This document shows, in pieces, positions 42,788 to 51,488 of a stretch of 64,000 nucleotides of DNA (positions within the stretch are counted from its first letter, which is position 1; each line of letters starts with the position of its first letter). The notes under the pieces are model-generated. The model was given only the letters and a program-made list of their open reading frames with translations. It was not told the DNA's origin and searched no databases. Both the position numbers and the translations under genes were made by a program. This DNA is from an uncultured bacterium. GTDB lineage: Bacteria > Bacillota > Clostridia > Oscillospirales > Ruminococcaceae. Where the stretch lies: NCBI GenBank assembly GCA_905215965.1, contig CAJMSD010000002.1, positions 280,861 through 344,860 of the forward strand. The letters are read 5' to 3'.

Positions 42788-44977
42788 TCAGTATTCGGGA
42801 TATACATATTGTTTCCATGTATATTTCTGTCCTTTAAGGTAATCGTCGGTAACGTTTGCGTAGCCGTTGCAGGTATCATAATTTACCCATACTCCGTCTA
42901 TCTTCACCTGATTCCAGTAATGATCGCCGTCACCTCTGCCCGTACCGTATACGATTCGGGTCTCATAGCCTGCCTGACGGAAAAGAACGTCTGTAACGGC
43001 GGCAAAGTAATAGCACACAACGAAGCGGTTATCCATTGCATAGTCTGCAAAATATCCCCAGCCCATGCTTTCAATCTGTTCAAGAGTTTTCGTCTGCTCG
43101 ATAAACTTGTACTTGTTGTTGCTTCTTACATACGAATAGATATTCTGAGGAGAAGTTCCGATAGAAGCTATTATACTGTTGGCGCGTATCTGAACTGACG
43201 AAAGCTTGACCGCAATGCCGTCCGCTCCGATAACATATCCGTCTTTCGTTGTATTGACAGCCATAACGCCTGTGTTCTCATCGAAGAAATACCTGTTGCC
43301 GTTAAGCTCCTGCCAGCCGGTAAGCATTTTGCCGTCCGTGCCGAAGCCGTAGCTTTTTCCTTCTATGGAAACTATTCCGACAGCAGCCGTTCCGTCCGCA
43401 TTAAAGTAATACTTAGAATTGTTAATAGTCTGCCAACCTGTAACAAACGTTCCGTCAGCTTTGAAGTAGTATCTTCCGCCGCCGATAACGACCCAGCCGG
43501 AAGCAAGCTGACCGTTTGCATTGAAGTAATATTTCTGACCGTTGATCTCTGTCCAGCCTGTAGCCATTTTTCCCGTATCGGTAAAATAGTATCTGAGATC
43601 ATTCAAGGTCTGCCAGCCTGTGAGCATAACGCCTTTTTGGTCAAAATAATACTTATCTGTACCTATTGTGACGAAGCCTACGGCAGCCGTACCGTTTTCA
43701 TAATAATAATGTCTTTTGCCTCCGACCGTCTGCCAGCCGACAGCCATGCTGCCGAGATTGCTGTCAAAGAGATAAACGATACCGTTGATCTCTACTTCTC
43801 CTGTAAGCTTTCCGTTATCCTTATCAACGTAATAATATTTTCCGTTATAGTTTATAAGTCCAAGCTCGCGCTTTCCTGTTTCGGGATCATAATAAAATCT
43901 CTTGCCGTTTACGGTTCTCCAGCCAGTTTTCATTCTGCCGTTTGCGCCGAATAAATATGTAACTCCGTCGATGGTCTGCTCTCCCGTAAGAAGAACGCCG
44001 TCATTGCCCGCGTAATAGAAGATTCCGTCAAGCTTGACAAACTCATTGGTGCATCTGGCGCCCTTTTCGTCGAAAACATAGCAGCTTCCGTCGCTGTCGG
44101 CGAAATATCCCGTAATCTTGCCTTTTTCAGCGGAAACGTAATAATTAGTTCCGTTATAATCGACCCAGCCGTAGACAGCTTGTCCCGTTTCCGGATCAAA
44201 ATAATAACGCTTATCATCGATCGTTCTCCAGCCTGTTTTCAAAACTCCGTTAGCGGCGAACAAATACTTCTGACCGTCGATCTCATGAACTCCCGTAACA
44301 TAATTTCCCGACTTGTCGTAATAAAAATACCTGCCGCTGTCGTCCTTAGTCCAGCCGGAATTGATAATTGCTTCCGTAGTAGTAGTGGTGGTAGTTGTCG
44401 TTTGAGGTTTCGTTGTTGTGGTCGTGGTCTGAGCTTTCTTCGTTGTTGTGGTCGTGGTCTGAGCTTTCTTTGTGGTAGTAGTTGTCGTTTGAGCCTTTTT
44501 CGTTGTGGTAGTAGTTGTCTGAGCTTTCTTTGTTGTAGTTGTTGTTTGAGCCTTTTTCGTTGTGGTAGTAGTTGTCTGAGCCTTCTTCGTTGTGATAGTA
44601 GTTGTCTGAGCTTTCTTTGTTGTAGTTGTTGTTTGAGCCTTTTTCGTTGTGGTAGTAGTTGTCTGAGCTTTCTTCGTTGTGGTAGTAGTTGTCTGAGCTT
44701 TCTTTGTTGTAGTTGTTGTTTGAGCCTTTTTCGTTGTGGTAGTAGCTGTCTGAGCCTTTTTCGTTGTTGTTGCGGCAGCTGTAGTCGCTGCGGCAGACTC
44801 GATTCTCACCGTATCATCGGCGAAATACTCCATACTTACCGAGCTTTGCGGTTCAGCCGGAAGCGTCTCCGCCGAAATAACCGGAGCTGCGGATCTGAAA
44901 CCTCCGCTCATGAAAGAACCTATTATCTGCGCCGCCGCCAATGCCGTACAAAGCAATGTTTTAACACTTTTTTTCAT
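42788..44977 (-). CDS. Wall-binding repeat protein with transglutaminase-like domain
   Basis: 729 residues with a signal peptide. Residues about 70-200 are a Thr-rich linker with about a dozen KKAQTTTTT repeats. About 19 cell-wall-binding repeats (CW_binding_1, roughly 20 residues each, pattern TGWRTIDDKRYYFDPETG) follow at about 205-595. The C-terminal 120 residues resemble a transglutaminase/cysteine-protease fold with a Cys-His-Asp triad: Cys in VVCYYFAA, His in GDHYWNQV, Asp in NYDTCNG. It is first in a five-gene operon. It may cross-link or trim surface proteins while bound to the wall. Activity is inferred from the triad. Confidence 0.88.
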   Translation of the reverse strand: MKKSVKTLLCTALAAAQIIGSFMSGGFRSAAPVISAETLPAEPQSSVSMEYFADDTVRIESAAATTAAATTTKKAQTATTTTKKAQTTTTTKKAQTTTTTTKKAQTTTTTTKKAQTTTTTKKAQTTTITTKKAQTTTTTTKKAQTTTTTKKAQTTTTTTKKAQTTTTTTKKAQTTTTTTKKAQTTTTTTKPQTTTTTTTTTEAIINSGWTKDDSGRYFYYDKSGNYVTGVHEIDGQKYLFAANGVLKTGWRTIDDKRYYFDPETGQAVYGWVDYNGTNYYVSAEKGKITGYFADSDGSCYVFDEKGARCTNEFVKLDGIFYYAGNDGVLLTGEQTIDGVTYLFGANGRMKTGWRTVNGKRFYYDPETGKRELGLINYNGKYYYVDKDNGKLTGEVEINGIVYLFDSNLGSMAVGWQTVGGKRHYYYENGTAAVGFVTIGTDKYYFDQKGVMLTGWQTLNDLRYYFTDTGKMATGWTEINGQKYYFNANGQLASGWVVIGGGRYYFKADGTFVTGWQTINNSKYYFNADGTAAVGIVSIEGKSYGFGTDGKMLTGWQELNGNRYFFDENTGVMAVNTTKDGYVIGADGIAVKLSSVQIRANSIIASIGTSPQNIYSYVRSNNKYKFIEQTKTLEQIESMGWGYFADYAMDNRFVVCYYFAAVTDVLFRQAGYETRIVYGTGRGDGDHYWNQVKIDGVWVNYDTCNGYANVTDDYLKGQKYTWKQYVYPEY
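44375..44770 (-). repeat. In-frame tandem repeat coding the KKAQT(n) linker
   Basis: About a dozen units of 27-30 bp, with high identity at the nucleotide level and length differences of single Thr codons. This suggests expansion and contraction by slippage or unequal recombination. Confidence 0.85.
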
Positions 44978-45020
44978 AATTGTCTCCTATGCCTCCTTGA
45001 TTTTTAAGCATATATATTAT

Positions 45021-45049
45021 ATTATATCAAATTATCATGATTTTTGCAA
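45021..45049 (-). promoter_or_regulatory. Promoter of the five-gene surface acylation operon
   Basis: Minus strand TTGCAA (45044-45049), 17-bp spacer, TATAAT (45021-45026), about 45 bp before the start codon. Confidence 0.65.
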
Positions 45050-45143
45050 CATATTTCCTTTCAAATTCACAAAAAGTTCTGAAATCGACAAAATACGCTT
45101 ATCCGTCTGTTTGTAAGCCGCAAAAATTTTTTGAAAAATTTTC

Positions 45144-45172
45144 TTTACAACACAAATTCATTGTGATATAAT
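45144..45172 (+). promoter_or_regulatory. ddh promoter
   Basis: TTTACA (45144-45149), 17-bp spacer, TATAAT (45167-45172). The leader can form a CTGTATC/GATACAG stem before the ribosome site. Confidence 0.7.
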
Positions 45173-45244
45173 ATTACTCAGAAATTTTTTATACTGTATC
45201 AGAGCACACCCGATACGGATACAGAATATAACGGAGGTATTTTT

Positions 45245-46234
45245 ATGAGAAAGATCAGAATCGCTATTACCGGCTACGGCAACCTCGGCAAAGGTGTAGA
45301 ACTTGCTATCAGACAAAACAACGACATGGAGCTTGTCTGTATCTTTACGCGCCGCGCTCCCGAAACAGTTCATCCGCTTACAGACGGAGTCAAGGTCTGC
45401 AGTATCGGCGATGCCGAAAAAATGGTGAACGACATCGACGTTATGATAATCTGCGGCGGAAGCGCGACCGATCTTCCCGAACAGACTCCGGCTCTTGCAA
45501 AGCTTTTCAACGTTATCGACAGCTTTGATACTCACGCAAGAATTCCCGAGCACTTTGCAAACGTAGATAAGGTATGCAAGGAAAACGGACATCTCGCACT
45601 TATTTCAGTCGGCTGGGATCCGGGTCTCTTCTCGCTTAACAGACTTTATGCAGAATCGATACTCCCCAACGGAAAGAGCTATACGTTCTGGGGCAAGGGC
45701 GTAAGTCAGGGACACTCCGACGCTATCAGACGTGTTGAGGGCGTTAAAAAGGGCATTCAGTATACCGTTCCCGTAGAAGCTGCAATGGAAGCAGTTCGTT
45801 CGGGAAGCCAGCCCGAGCTTACAACTCGCGAAAAGCATGAGCGCGTTTGCTACGTAGTGGCTGAGGACAGCGCAGATACCGCAAAGATCGAAGAAACCAT
45901 CAAAAATATGAAAAATTATTTTGACGAATACAACACAACCGTAAACTTTATCTCCGAGGAAGAGTTCGATGCGGTTCACAATAAAATGCCTCACGGCGGA
46001 TTTGTCATGAGAAGCGGAATGACAGGCGACGGCGAAAAAACTCATCAGATGATCGAGTATTCGCTTAAGCTTGATTCAAATCCCGAATTCACGGCAAGTG
46101 TGCTCGTGGCTTACGCAAGAGCGCTCGTCCGTCTCAAGGAAGAGGGAGCTGTAGGCTGCAAAACAGCATTCGATATTGCTCCTGCATATCTTTCAAGACT
46201 TTCCGGTGAGGAACTTAGAGCAGCAATGCTCTGA
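45245..46234 (+). CDS. ddh: meso-Diaminopimelate dehydrogenase
   Basis: 329 residues. One-step NADPH-dependent amination of tetrahydrodipicolinate to meso-DAP for peptidoglycan and lysine. The Rossmann start is RIAITGYGNLGKGVE. Other Ddh segments are SVGWDPGLFSLNR, GHSDAIRR and MPHGGFVMRSGMTG. It is monocistronic with its own promoter and terminator. Start ATG follows GGAGG. Confidence 0.95.
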   Translation: MRKIRIAITGYGNLGKGVELAIRQNNDMELVCIFTRRAPETVHPLTDGVKVCSIGDAEKMVNDIDVMIICGGSATDLPEQTPALAKLFNVIDSFDTHARIPEHFANVDKVCKENGHLALISVGWDPGLFSLNRLYAESILPNGKSYTFWGKGVSQGHSDAIRRVEGVKKGIQYTVPVEAAMEAVRSGSQPELTTREKHERVCYVVAEDSADTAKIEETIKNMKNYFDEYNTTVNFISEEEFDAVHNKMPHGGFVMRSGMTGDGEKTHQMIEYSLKLDSNPEFTASVLVAYARALVRLKEEGAVGCKTAFDIAPAYLSRLSGEELRAAML

Positions 46235-46260
46235 TCTAAATCAGCATAATCAGCAAAAAC

Positions 46261-46297
46261 GGCTGCCGAACAAAATGTCCGGCAGCCTTATTTTTAT
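46261..46297 (+). terminator. ddh terminator
   Basis: Stem GGCTGCCG/CGGCAGCC followed by ttattttta. Confidence 0.85.
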
Positions 46298-46306
46298 AAA
46301 AATTTC

Positions 46307-48400
46307 TTATTTTGAACCGTTTTTTATTCCGCTGAGGATAGCGTCGTTCCAGCTGAGCGACGTTCTGTTGAAGATTCCGAAAGAGGATTCTCCGCTCTCC
46401 ACGCCGTTGTCCCAAACGAAGCATTTTATTCCGTTTTCCTTAGCCGCAGAGATATAGTATTCATAATACTGCGCTCTTACATCGTTTGAAGCCGCATTCA
46501 CACAACCGAATTCACCTATGATAACGGGAGTTCCGTTGTCGATGAATTTTTGCTTGAGCATTGCAAATTTGCTGCTGAGTTCATTCTTGTCGCTGTCGGT
46601 AAATGATGTAGACTGACCGTCCGAGAATTTCCACGGAGCATAGTAATGAACCGAAAGAATAATATTGTCTCCCGACGGGATCTTCACGTCGTTTACGGCA
46701 GCGTCGTCGGCAGAAGCCGCGTAAGATGTAACAATAAGCGTTCTCTGCGCATTATTTCCGCCCGAAGCTCTTACCGTATCGACAAAATCCTGTTCGTATT
46801 TATTTATAACCTCGCGCTCGGCAGCCGTACCGCCTGTCCACTCCGCAGAGCTTCCAACAGTCCTCGGCTCGTTCATGCCCTCGAAAAGCAATCTGTCGCC
46901 GTAGCTCTCAAAACGCTTGCATATCTGCTTCCAGATAGCGCAAAGCTTTTCGCTGTTGGCAGAATATTGCGCCTCGTCGGGAACAAACCATGTATAATCG
47001 TCGTGATGCATATTCAGAACAACGAACATATCCTCGCTGTACGCGTAATCCACGACCTCCTGAACACGGTCGAGCCAAGAGCTGTCGATCGTATTTCCGT
47101 TCATGTGATCTCCCCACGTTACGGGAATTCTTATCGCATTGAAGCCTGAATTTTTTACCGAGCTTATCATTTCTTTAGTAGTGCGGACGTTTCCCCACGC
47201 AGTTTCCGCGTCGTTTGTCCAGCTTGAGTAATCATAGCACTCCAAGGTGTTTCCGAGATTCCAGCCAACGCTTATGGAATTTATAATTTCCGAAGAGCTT
47301 CTGAAGCTGCCGTCCGCTGACGAGGACTCCGGAGCGCTCGTCGGCTGATTTTTGTCGGTATCTTCTTTTTCTTCGGGAGCAGCTCCACCGCTTCCCAGAC
47401 TGTATTTCAGTACAGCCGAGTCAAGAGTGACCGTAGGCTGTTCGCTCCACCAATATCCAAGCATAATATCTCCTCCGGCAGCAATATATGATTTGGCATC
47501 ATCGGGAATTATCCAGGTAAGAGTAATATTTGAACTGTCCGTAAATACTGCAACGTCCTGAGACTGATAATATCCGTCGGGAGAATTCACACAGAACGCT
47601 CCGGTGAACTTTCCGAGCGCGCCCGAGGAGCTGATATTGTATATGACTGCCTGAGCCTCTGCGCCGTCGGGAATAAGCGAATTTTCAACGGCAGTTATCG
47701 TGTTCTCGGAGTCGTTGTAGCCAACGCTCTTATGGCTGTCGGCAGTGACCTGACCGTCCACGGGAATTTCTCTCGTTCTCGTAAATGTGCAGACAGCGCT
47801 GTCAATACGTATACTCGCGGCATTTCCCCACCAATAGCCGAGCATTACTTCTCCGCCGGCAGAAATGTAATCGCGTATCTCGGAGGGAACGTTCCAGGTT
47901 ATCTCGCCGTAAGTTCCCTGCGTAGACGCAGAAAAGTCCGCGGACTTATACCAGCCCTCGTCGGTAGCCGCAGGACAGTCCGACGATACGGATATACCGC
48001 AGCCGCCCTTGAAAGTACCGATATTTGCTCCGTCACCCGAATAAACGATAAAGGTGAAGGATTCTACAGCGTCGCCGTCCTCGATGAACTCGGAAAGCTT
48101 TATCTTGCAGGTATTTGAACCGTCGGTGCGCTGAATGGTATTGTTCAGCGTAACCTGTGCTCCCAGAGTTGACGATATAGTCTCAACCGGACTTACATGA
48201 ACCGTTGTAGGCTCTTCTTCGGATTTCTCCGTTTCCGATACAGTTTCCGATACGGAGTCGGCTTCCGACGATTCCTCAGCAGAAGAGGAGGAAGAGCTTT
48301 CCTCGGACAAAGAAGTCTCGGAGCTTTTATCGCTGCTGCACGACGCAAACGAAAACATCATTGCAGCGGCAGAAAGAAAAGCAAGAAGTTTTTTATTCAT
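46307..48400 (-). CDS. GH5 lipoprotein with two tandem carbohydrate-binding-like modules
   Basis: 697 residues. The lipobox FSFASC puts the lipid Cys at 21, followed by a Ser/Glu-rich spacer. Two related beta modules (about 78-200 and 205-330) share motifs such as EGWYKSADFSAS / DGYYQSQDVAVF and AGGEVMLGYWWGN / AGGDIMLGYWWSE. They look like ruminococcal CBM79/80-type modules, though I cannot fix the family. The GH5 domain (about 370-690) has GWNLGNTLE, acid/base in FEGMNEP and nucleophile in VIIGEFG. No dockerin is present, so it is probably held on the membrane. Start ATG at 48400 follows AAAGGAAA. Confidence 0.9.
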   Translation of the reverse strand: MNKKLLAFLSAAAMMFSFASCSSDKSSETSLSEESSSSSSAEESSEADSVSETVSETEKSEEEPTTVHVSPVETISSTLGAQVTLNNTIQRTDGSNTCKIKLSEFIEDGDAVESFTFIVYSGDGANIGTFKGGCGISVSSDCPAATDEGWYKSADFSASTQGTYGEITWNVPSEIRDYISAGGEVMLGYWWGNAASIRIDSAVCTFTRTREIPVDGQVTADSHKSVGYNDSENTITAVENSLIPDGAEAQAVIYNISSSGALGKFTGAFCVNSPDGYYQSQDVAVFTDSSNITLTWIIPDDAKSYIAAGGDIMLGYWWSEQPTVTLDSAVLKYSLGSGGAAPEEKEDTDKNQPTSAPESSSADGSFRSSSEIINSISVGWNLGNTLECYDYSSWTNDAETAWGNVRTTKEMISSVKNSGFNAIRIPVTWGDHMNGNTIDSSWLDRVQEVVDYAYSEDMFVVLNMHHDDYTWFVPDEAQYSANSEKLCAIWKQICKRFESYGDRLLFEGMNEPRTVGSSAEWTGGTAAEREVINKYEQDFVDTVRASGGNNAQRTLIVTSYAASADDAAVNDVKIPSGDNIILSVHYYAPWKFSDGQSTSFTDSDKNELSSKFAMLKQKFIDNGTPVIIGEFGCVNAASNDVRAQYYEYYISAAKENGIKCFVWDNGVESGESSFGIFNRTSLSWNDAILSGIKNGSK

Positions 48401-48777
48401 AATATTTTTCCTTTCATTACAGCAAATAAGCAAAACATTCAAATTCACTCTAATGATTATACCATTTATTTCAAGATATTACAACGAAAAAGCCGCATTT
48501 TCATTTCGTAAATAATTGGTGAAATACAGATATGTTATGACAAAAGCTCGGAATATAATTAACTATCGGATAATGCCGCGCATGATAACAGCGATCTGTT
48601 AGCCTGCGTTTACATATTGACAAAAAATTCACAAAGCTTTTTCGGCATTTCTCCCAAATATTCAGCCTTTTTAAGAAAAAATCAGCCGTTTATATTGACT
48701 TATTTAAACGAAGATAGTATAATTATAAGTGTATTGCATATATTTTTAATTCACATATTATTTTGGAGGTTTTTTCA
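48401..48777. other. Divergent region between the GH5 lipoprotein and serC
   Basis: Holds a minus-strand promoter for the GH5 gene (TTGTAA 48479-48484, TATAAT 48456-48461, 17-bp spacer, TGG extension) and the serC promoter. The stretch 48500-48690 shows no gene, T-box or other recognised element. Confidence 0.6.
48695..48723 (+). promoter_or_regulatory. serC promoter
   Basis: TTGACT (48695-48700), 17-bp spacer, TATAAT (48718-48723). Confidence 0.7.
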
Positions 48778-49860
48778 ATGAGCAGAGTTTATAACTTCAG
48801 CGCAGGTCCTGCCGTTCTTCCGGAAGAGGTTCTTCAGGAAGCAGCAGACGAAATGCTTGACTACAAGGGCACAGGTATGTCCGTAATGGAGATGTCACAC
48901 CGTTCAAAGGCTTACGACAATATCATCAAGGAAGCCGAACAGGATCTCCGCGACCTTATGAATATTCCGGATAATTACAAGGTTCTTTTCCTTCAGGGAG
49001 GCGCTTCTCAGCAGTTTGCAGCCGTTCCTATGAACCTTATGAAAAATAAAAAAGCAGCTTACATAATCACAGGTCAGTGGGCTAAGAAGGCTTATCAGGA
49101 AGCTCAGATCTACGGCGAGGCTGTTGCTGTTGCTTCTTCGGCAGACAAAACATTCTCATATATCCCCGATTGCTCGGATCTCGATATCCCCGAGGACGCA
49201 GATTACGTTTATATCTGCGAGAACAACACGATCTACGGCACAAAGTTCTGGGAGCTCCCAAACACAAAGGGCAAGGATCTTGTTGCAGACGTTTCTTCAT
49301 GCTTCCTTTCAGAGCCTGTTGACGTTACAAAGTACGGCGTTATCTATGGCGGCGTTCAGAAGAACGTAGGCCCTGCCGGCGTTGTTATCGCTATCATTCG
49401 TGAGGATCTTATCCGTGACGACGTTCTCGCCGGAACTCCTACCATGCTTAAATGGAAAACTCAGGCTGACGCTGATTCTCTTTACAATACTCCTCCCTGC
49501 TACGGTATTTATATCTGCGGCAAGGTATTCAAGTGGATCAAGAAAATGGGCGGTCTTGAAGCTATGAAGGCTCACAACGAAAAGAAGGCTGCTATCCTTT
49601 ACAATTTCCTCGACGAAAGCAAAATGTTCAAGGGCACTGTTGAGAAGAAGGACAGATCTCTTATGAACGTTCCTTTCATCACAGGCAACGACGAGCTTGA
49701 CGCTAAGTTTGTCAAGGAAGCTAAGGCTGCCGGATTCGAAAACCTCAAGGGTCACAGAACCGTTGGCGGTATGAGAGCTTCAATTTACAACGCTATGCCT
49801 ATCGAAGGCGTTGAAAAGCTTGTTGAATTCATGAAGGAATTCGAAAAAGCTAATTCTTGA
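48778..49860 (+). CDS. serC: Phosphoserine aminotransferase
   Basis: 360 residues. PLP enzyme that makes phosphoserine from 3-phosphohydroxypyruvate. Start MSRVYNFSAGPAVLPEEVL is typical of SerC. QGGASQQFAAVP is the phosphate-binding region and GGVQKNVGPAG carries the PLP lysine. The C-terminus has GHRTVGGMRASIYNAM. The ATG at 48778 follows GGAGG. serA follows, separated by a hairpin. Confidence 0.96.
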   Translation: MSRVYNFSAGPAVLPEEVLQEAADEMLDYKGTGMSVMEMSHRSKAYDNIIKEAEQDLRDLMNIPDNYKVLFLQGGASQQFAAVPMNLMKNKKAAYIITGQWAKKAYQEAQIYGEAVAVASSADKTFSYIPDCSDLDIPEDADYVYICENNTIYGTKFWELPNTKGKDLVADVSSCFLSEPVDVTKYGVIYGGVQKNVGPAGVVIAIIREDLIRDDVLAGTPTMLKWKTQADADSLYNTPPCYGIYICGKVFKWIKKMGGLEAMKAHNEKKAAILYNFLDESKMFKGTVEKKDRSLMNVPFITGNDELDAKFVKEAKAAGFENLKGHRTVGGMRASIYNAMPIEGVEKLVEFMKEFEKANS

Positions 49861-49890
49861 TCGAACTCGGTGACGATCACAAGAAACGTC

Positions 49891-49948
49891 TAAGGCGCAG
49901 AGTAATGTCAAAGAAAATCGCGCTTGTCTGCGCCTTAATATATTTTTA
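49891..49948 (+). terminator. Hairpin between serC and serA, terminator or attenuator
   Basis: 11-bp stem TAAGGCGCAGA/TCTGCGCCTTA with a 25-nt loop, followed by atatattttta. serA lacks a clear promoter of its own, so partial read-through is likely. Confidence 0.65.
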
Positions 49949-49967
49949 AGAAAGAGGTAAATCTGAA

Positions 49968-51128
49968 ATGTATAATATTCAGACGCTTAATAAAATTTCA
50001 AGCATCGGAACAGATATTTTCGATAAAAGCAAGTACGCTGTTGCCGACGCACAGGAAAATCCCGACGCTATAATGGTTCGTTCGGCAAAAATGCACGATA
50101 TGCAGTTCGGAGACAATCTTCTTGCTATCGCTCGTGCCGGCGCAGGAGTAAATAATATTCCTGTTGACAGATGCGCTGAAGAAGGTATCTGCGTGTTCAA
50201 TACTCCCGGAGCTAACTCCAATGCAGTTAAGGAGCTTGCAATATGCGCTCTTCTTCTTTCCTCAAGAAAAATTACAGAGGCTGCCGCATGGGCTGCTTCA
50301 CTCAAGGGTACTCCCGACGCTCCTAAAACTGTAGAGGGCGGCAAGTCTAAGTTCGCAGGTCCTGAGCTTCTCGGCAAAACTCTTGGTATCATCGGTCTTG
50401 GCGCGATCGGCGGTAAGATCGCAAACGTTGCTCTTGCACTCGGCATGAAGGTTGTCGGATATGATCCTTATCTCTCAATAAATGCAGCTATTCACCTTGA
50501 TCCTTCCGTTAAGGTAGTAACCGATATCAACGATATCTATAAGGAGAGCGACTATATCACTATCCATATGCCGTACACTCCTGCTACCAAAAATACGATA
50601 GATCAGGCTCAGATCGACATGATGAAGGACGGCGTTCGTCTTATAAATCTCGCAAGAGGCGAGCTTATCAACAGTGAAGCCGTAGTTAAAGCTATTGCCG
50701 ACGGCAAGGTTGCTAAGTATGTTACCGACTTTGCTGACGACGTTGTTCTCGGAGTTGAGAATGTTATCGTACTTCCGCATCTCGGCGCTTCAACTCCCGA
50801 AAGCGAGGATAACTGTGCTGTTATGGCTGCTAAGGAGCTTATCGATTACATTGAAAACGGAAATATCCAGAACAGTGTAAATCTTCCTAATGCTTCAATG
50901 CAGGCAGTTGGTACAAAGATCTGCATTATCCACAAAAATGTTCCCGCTGTTATTTCTTCTGTTACTACCGTTGTAAGCAATGACAGTCTTAACATTGAAA
51001 ACATGGTAAACGCAAGCAAAAAGGACTACGCTTATACCATGATCGATGTTACAGGCGATTTCAAGGATTCCGTTGCCGATGACATAAAGGCAATTGACGG
51101 CGTAATCAGAGTTCGCGTTATAAAGTAA
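49968..51128 (+). CDS. serA: D-3-phosphoglycerate dehydrogenase
   Basis: 386 residues. First step of serine synthesis, NAD-dependent. LGIIGLGAIGGKIANVAL is the NAD-binding motif. Catalytic residues lie in NLARGELI (Arg), the Glu region near 255 and LPHLGASTPE (His). A short ACT-type domain (about 315-386, ending GVIRVRVIK) could give serine feedback control. Start ATG follows AAGAGG. Works with serC upstream. Confidence 0.95.
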   Translation: MYNIQTLNKISSIGTDIFDKSKYAVADAQENPDAIMVRSAKMHDMQFGDNLLAIARAGAGVNNIPVDRCAEEGICVFNTPGANSNAVKELAICALLLSSRKITEAAAWAASLKGTPDAPKTVEGGKSKFAGPELLGKTLGIIGLGAIGGKIANVALALGMKVVGYDPYLSINAAIHLDPSVKVVTDINDIYKESDYITIHMPYTPATKNTIDQAQIDMMKDGVRLINLARGELINSEAVVKAIADGKVAKYVTDFADDVVLGVENVIVLPHLGASTPESEDNCAVMAAKELIDYIENGNIQNSVNLPNASMQAVGTKICIIHKNVPAVISSVTTVVSNDSLNIENMVNASKKDYAYTMIDVTGDFKDSVADDIKAIDGVIRVRVIK

Positions 51129-51152
51129 TTGAGGTTTTAAGTAATATAAAAG

Positions 51153-51183
51153 GCGTTTCCGTTTTACGGAAACGCTTTTTTTG
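51153..51183 (+). terminator. serA terminator
   Basis: Stem GCGTTTCC/GGAAACGC followed by seven T. Confidence 0.9.
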
Positions 51184-51205
51184 TAAAAAATGCATTTTTA
51201 CTCAT

Positions 51206-51391
51206 ATTCAAGAGAACGCCCCCTCTTGCAGGGCGTTCTCTCTTCCAAAACAGTCCACCGGACTGTTTTGAAATTCACTCTTTGCGGAGCGCCCTACTGT
51301 ATACGGGGCTTTGCCCCACACCCCACCAAAGGCGCTGCCTCTGGACTCTGCCGAAGGGAAATTTTCCCTTTGGAAACCCAATATCATTACT
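51206..51391 (-). repeat. Dispersed palindromic intergenic repeat, copy B
   Basis: About 185 bp, inverted relative to copy A at 16405. The shared 85 bp holds gcgctccgcaaagagtgaat, the AAACAGTCCGGTGGACTGTTT palindrome and the GAACGCCCT hairpin with one or two changes. The rest diverges and adds a GGGGCTTTGCCCC palindrome. Lies between convergent terminators of serA and tuf. Confidence 0.75.
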
Positions 51392-51443
51392 ATTTCTGTA
51401 GGCGTAGCATTTTCGATTTACTTATGTGTTTTTTGCGCAAAAA

Positions 51444-51469
51444 AAGGCTGCATCTTTCGATGCAGCCTT
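51444..51469 (-). terminator. tuf terminator
   Basis: Stem AAGGCTGCAT/ATGCAGCCTT followed on the minus strand by a T run. Confidence 0.9.
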
Positions 51470-51488
51470 GCGCTTGTACAAATTTAAA

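Noticed and set aside
44375..44770. Regular repeats resembling a CRISPR array
   Set aside because: Units are codon-based with no unique spacers and no cas genes; they encode the Thr-rich linker.
44180..45007. 275-codon Cys/Ser-rich frame on the plus strand
   Set aside because: It is the antisense of the KKAQT repeat and signal region; no ribosome site or plausible protein.
45173..45240. Lysine riboswitch upstream of ddh
   Set aside because: The leader is too short and lacks the five-helix core.
48485..48777. T-box upstream of serC
   Set aside because: No T-box consensus sequence and no terminator before the gene.
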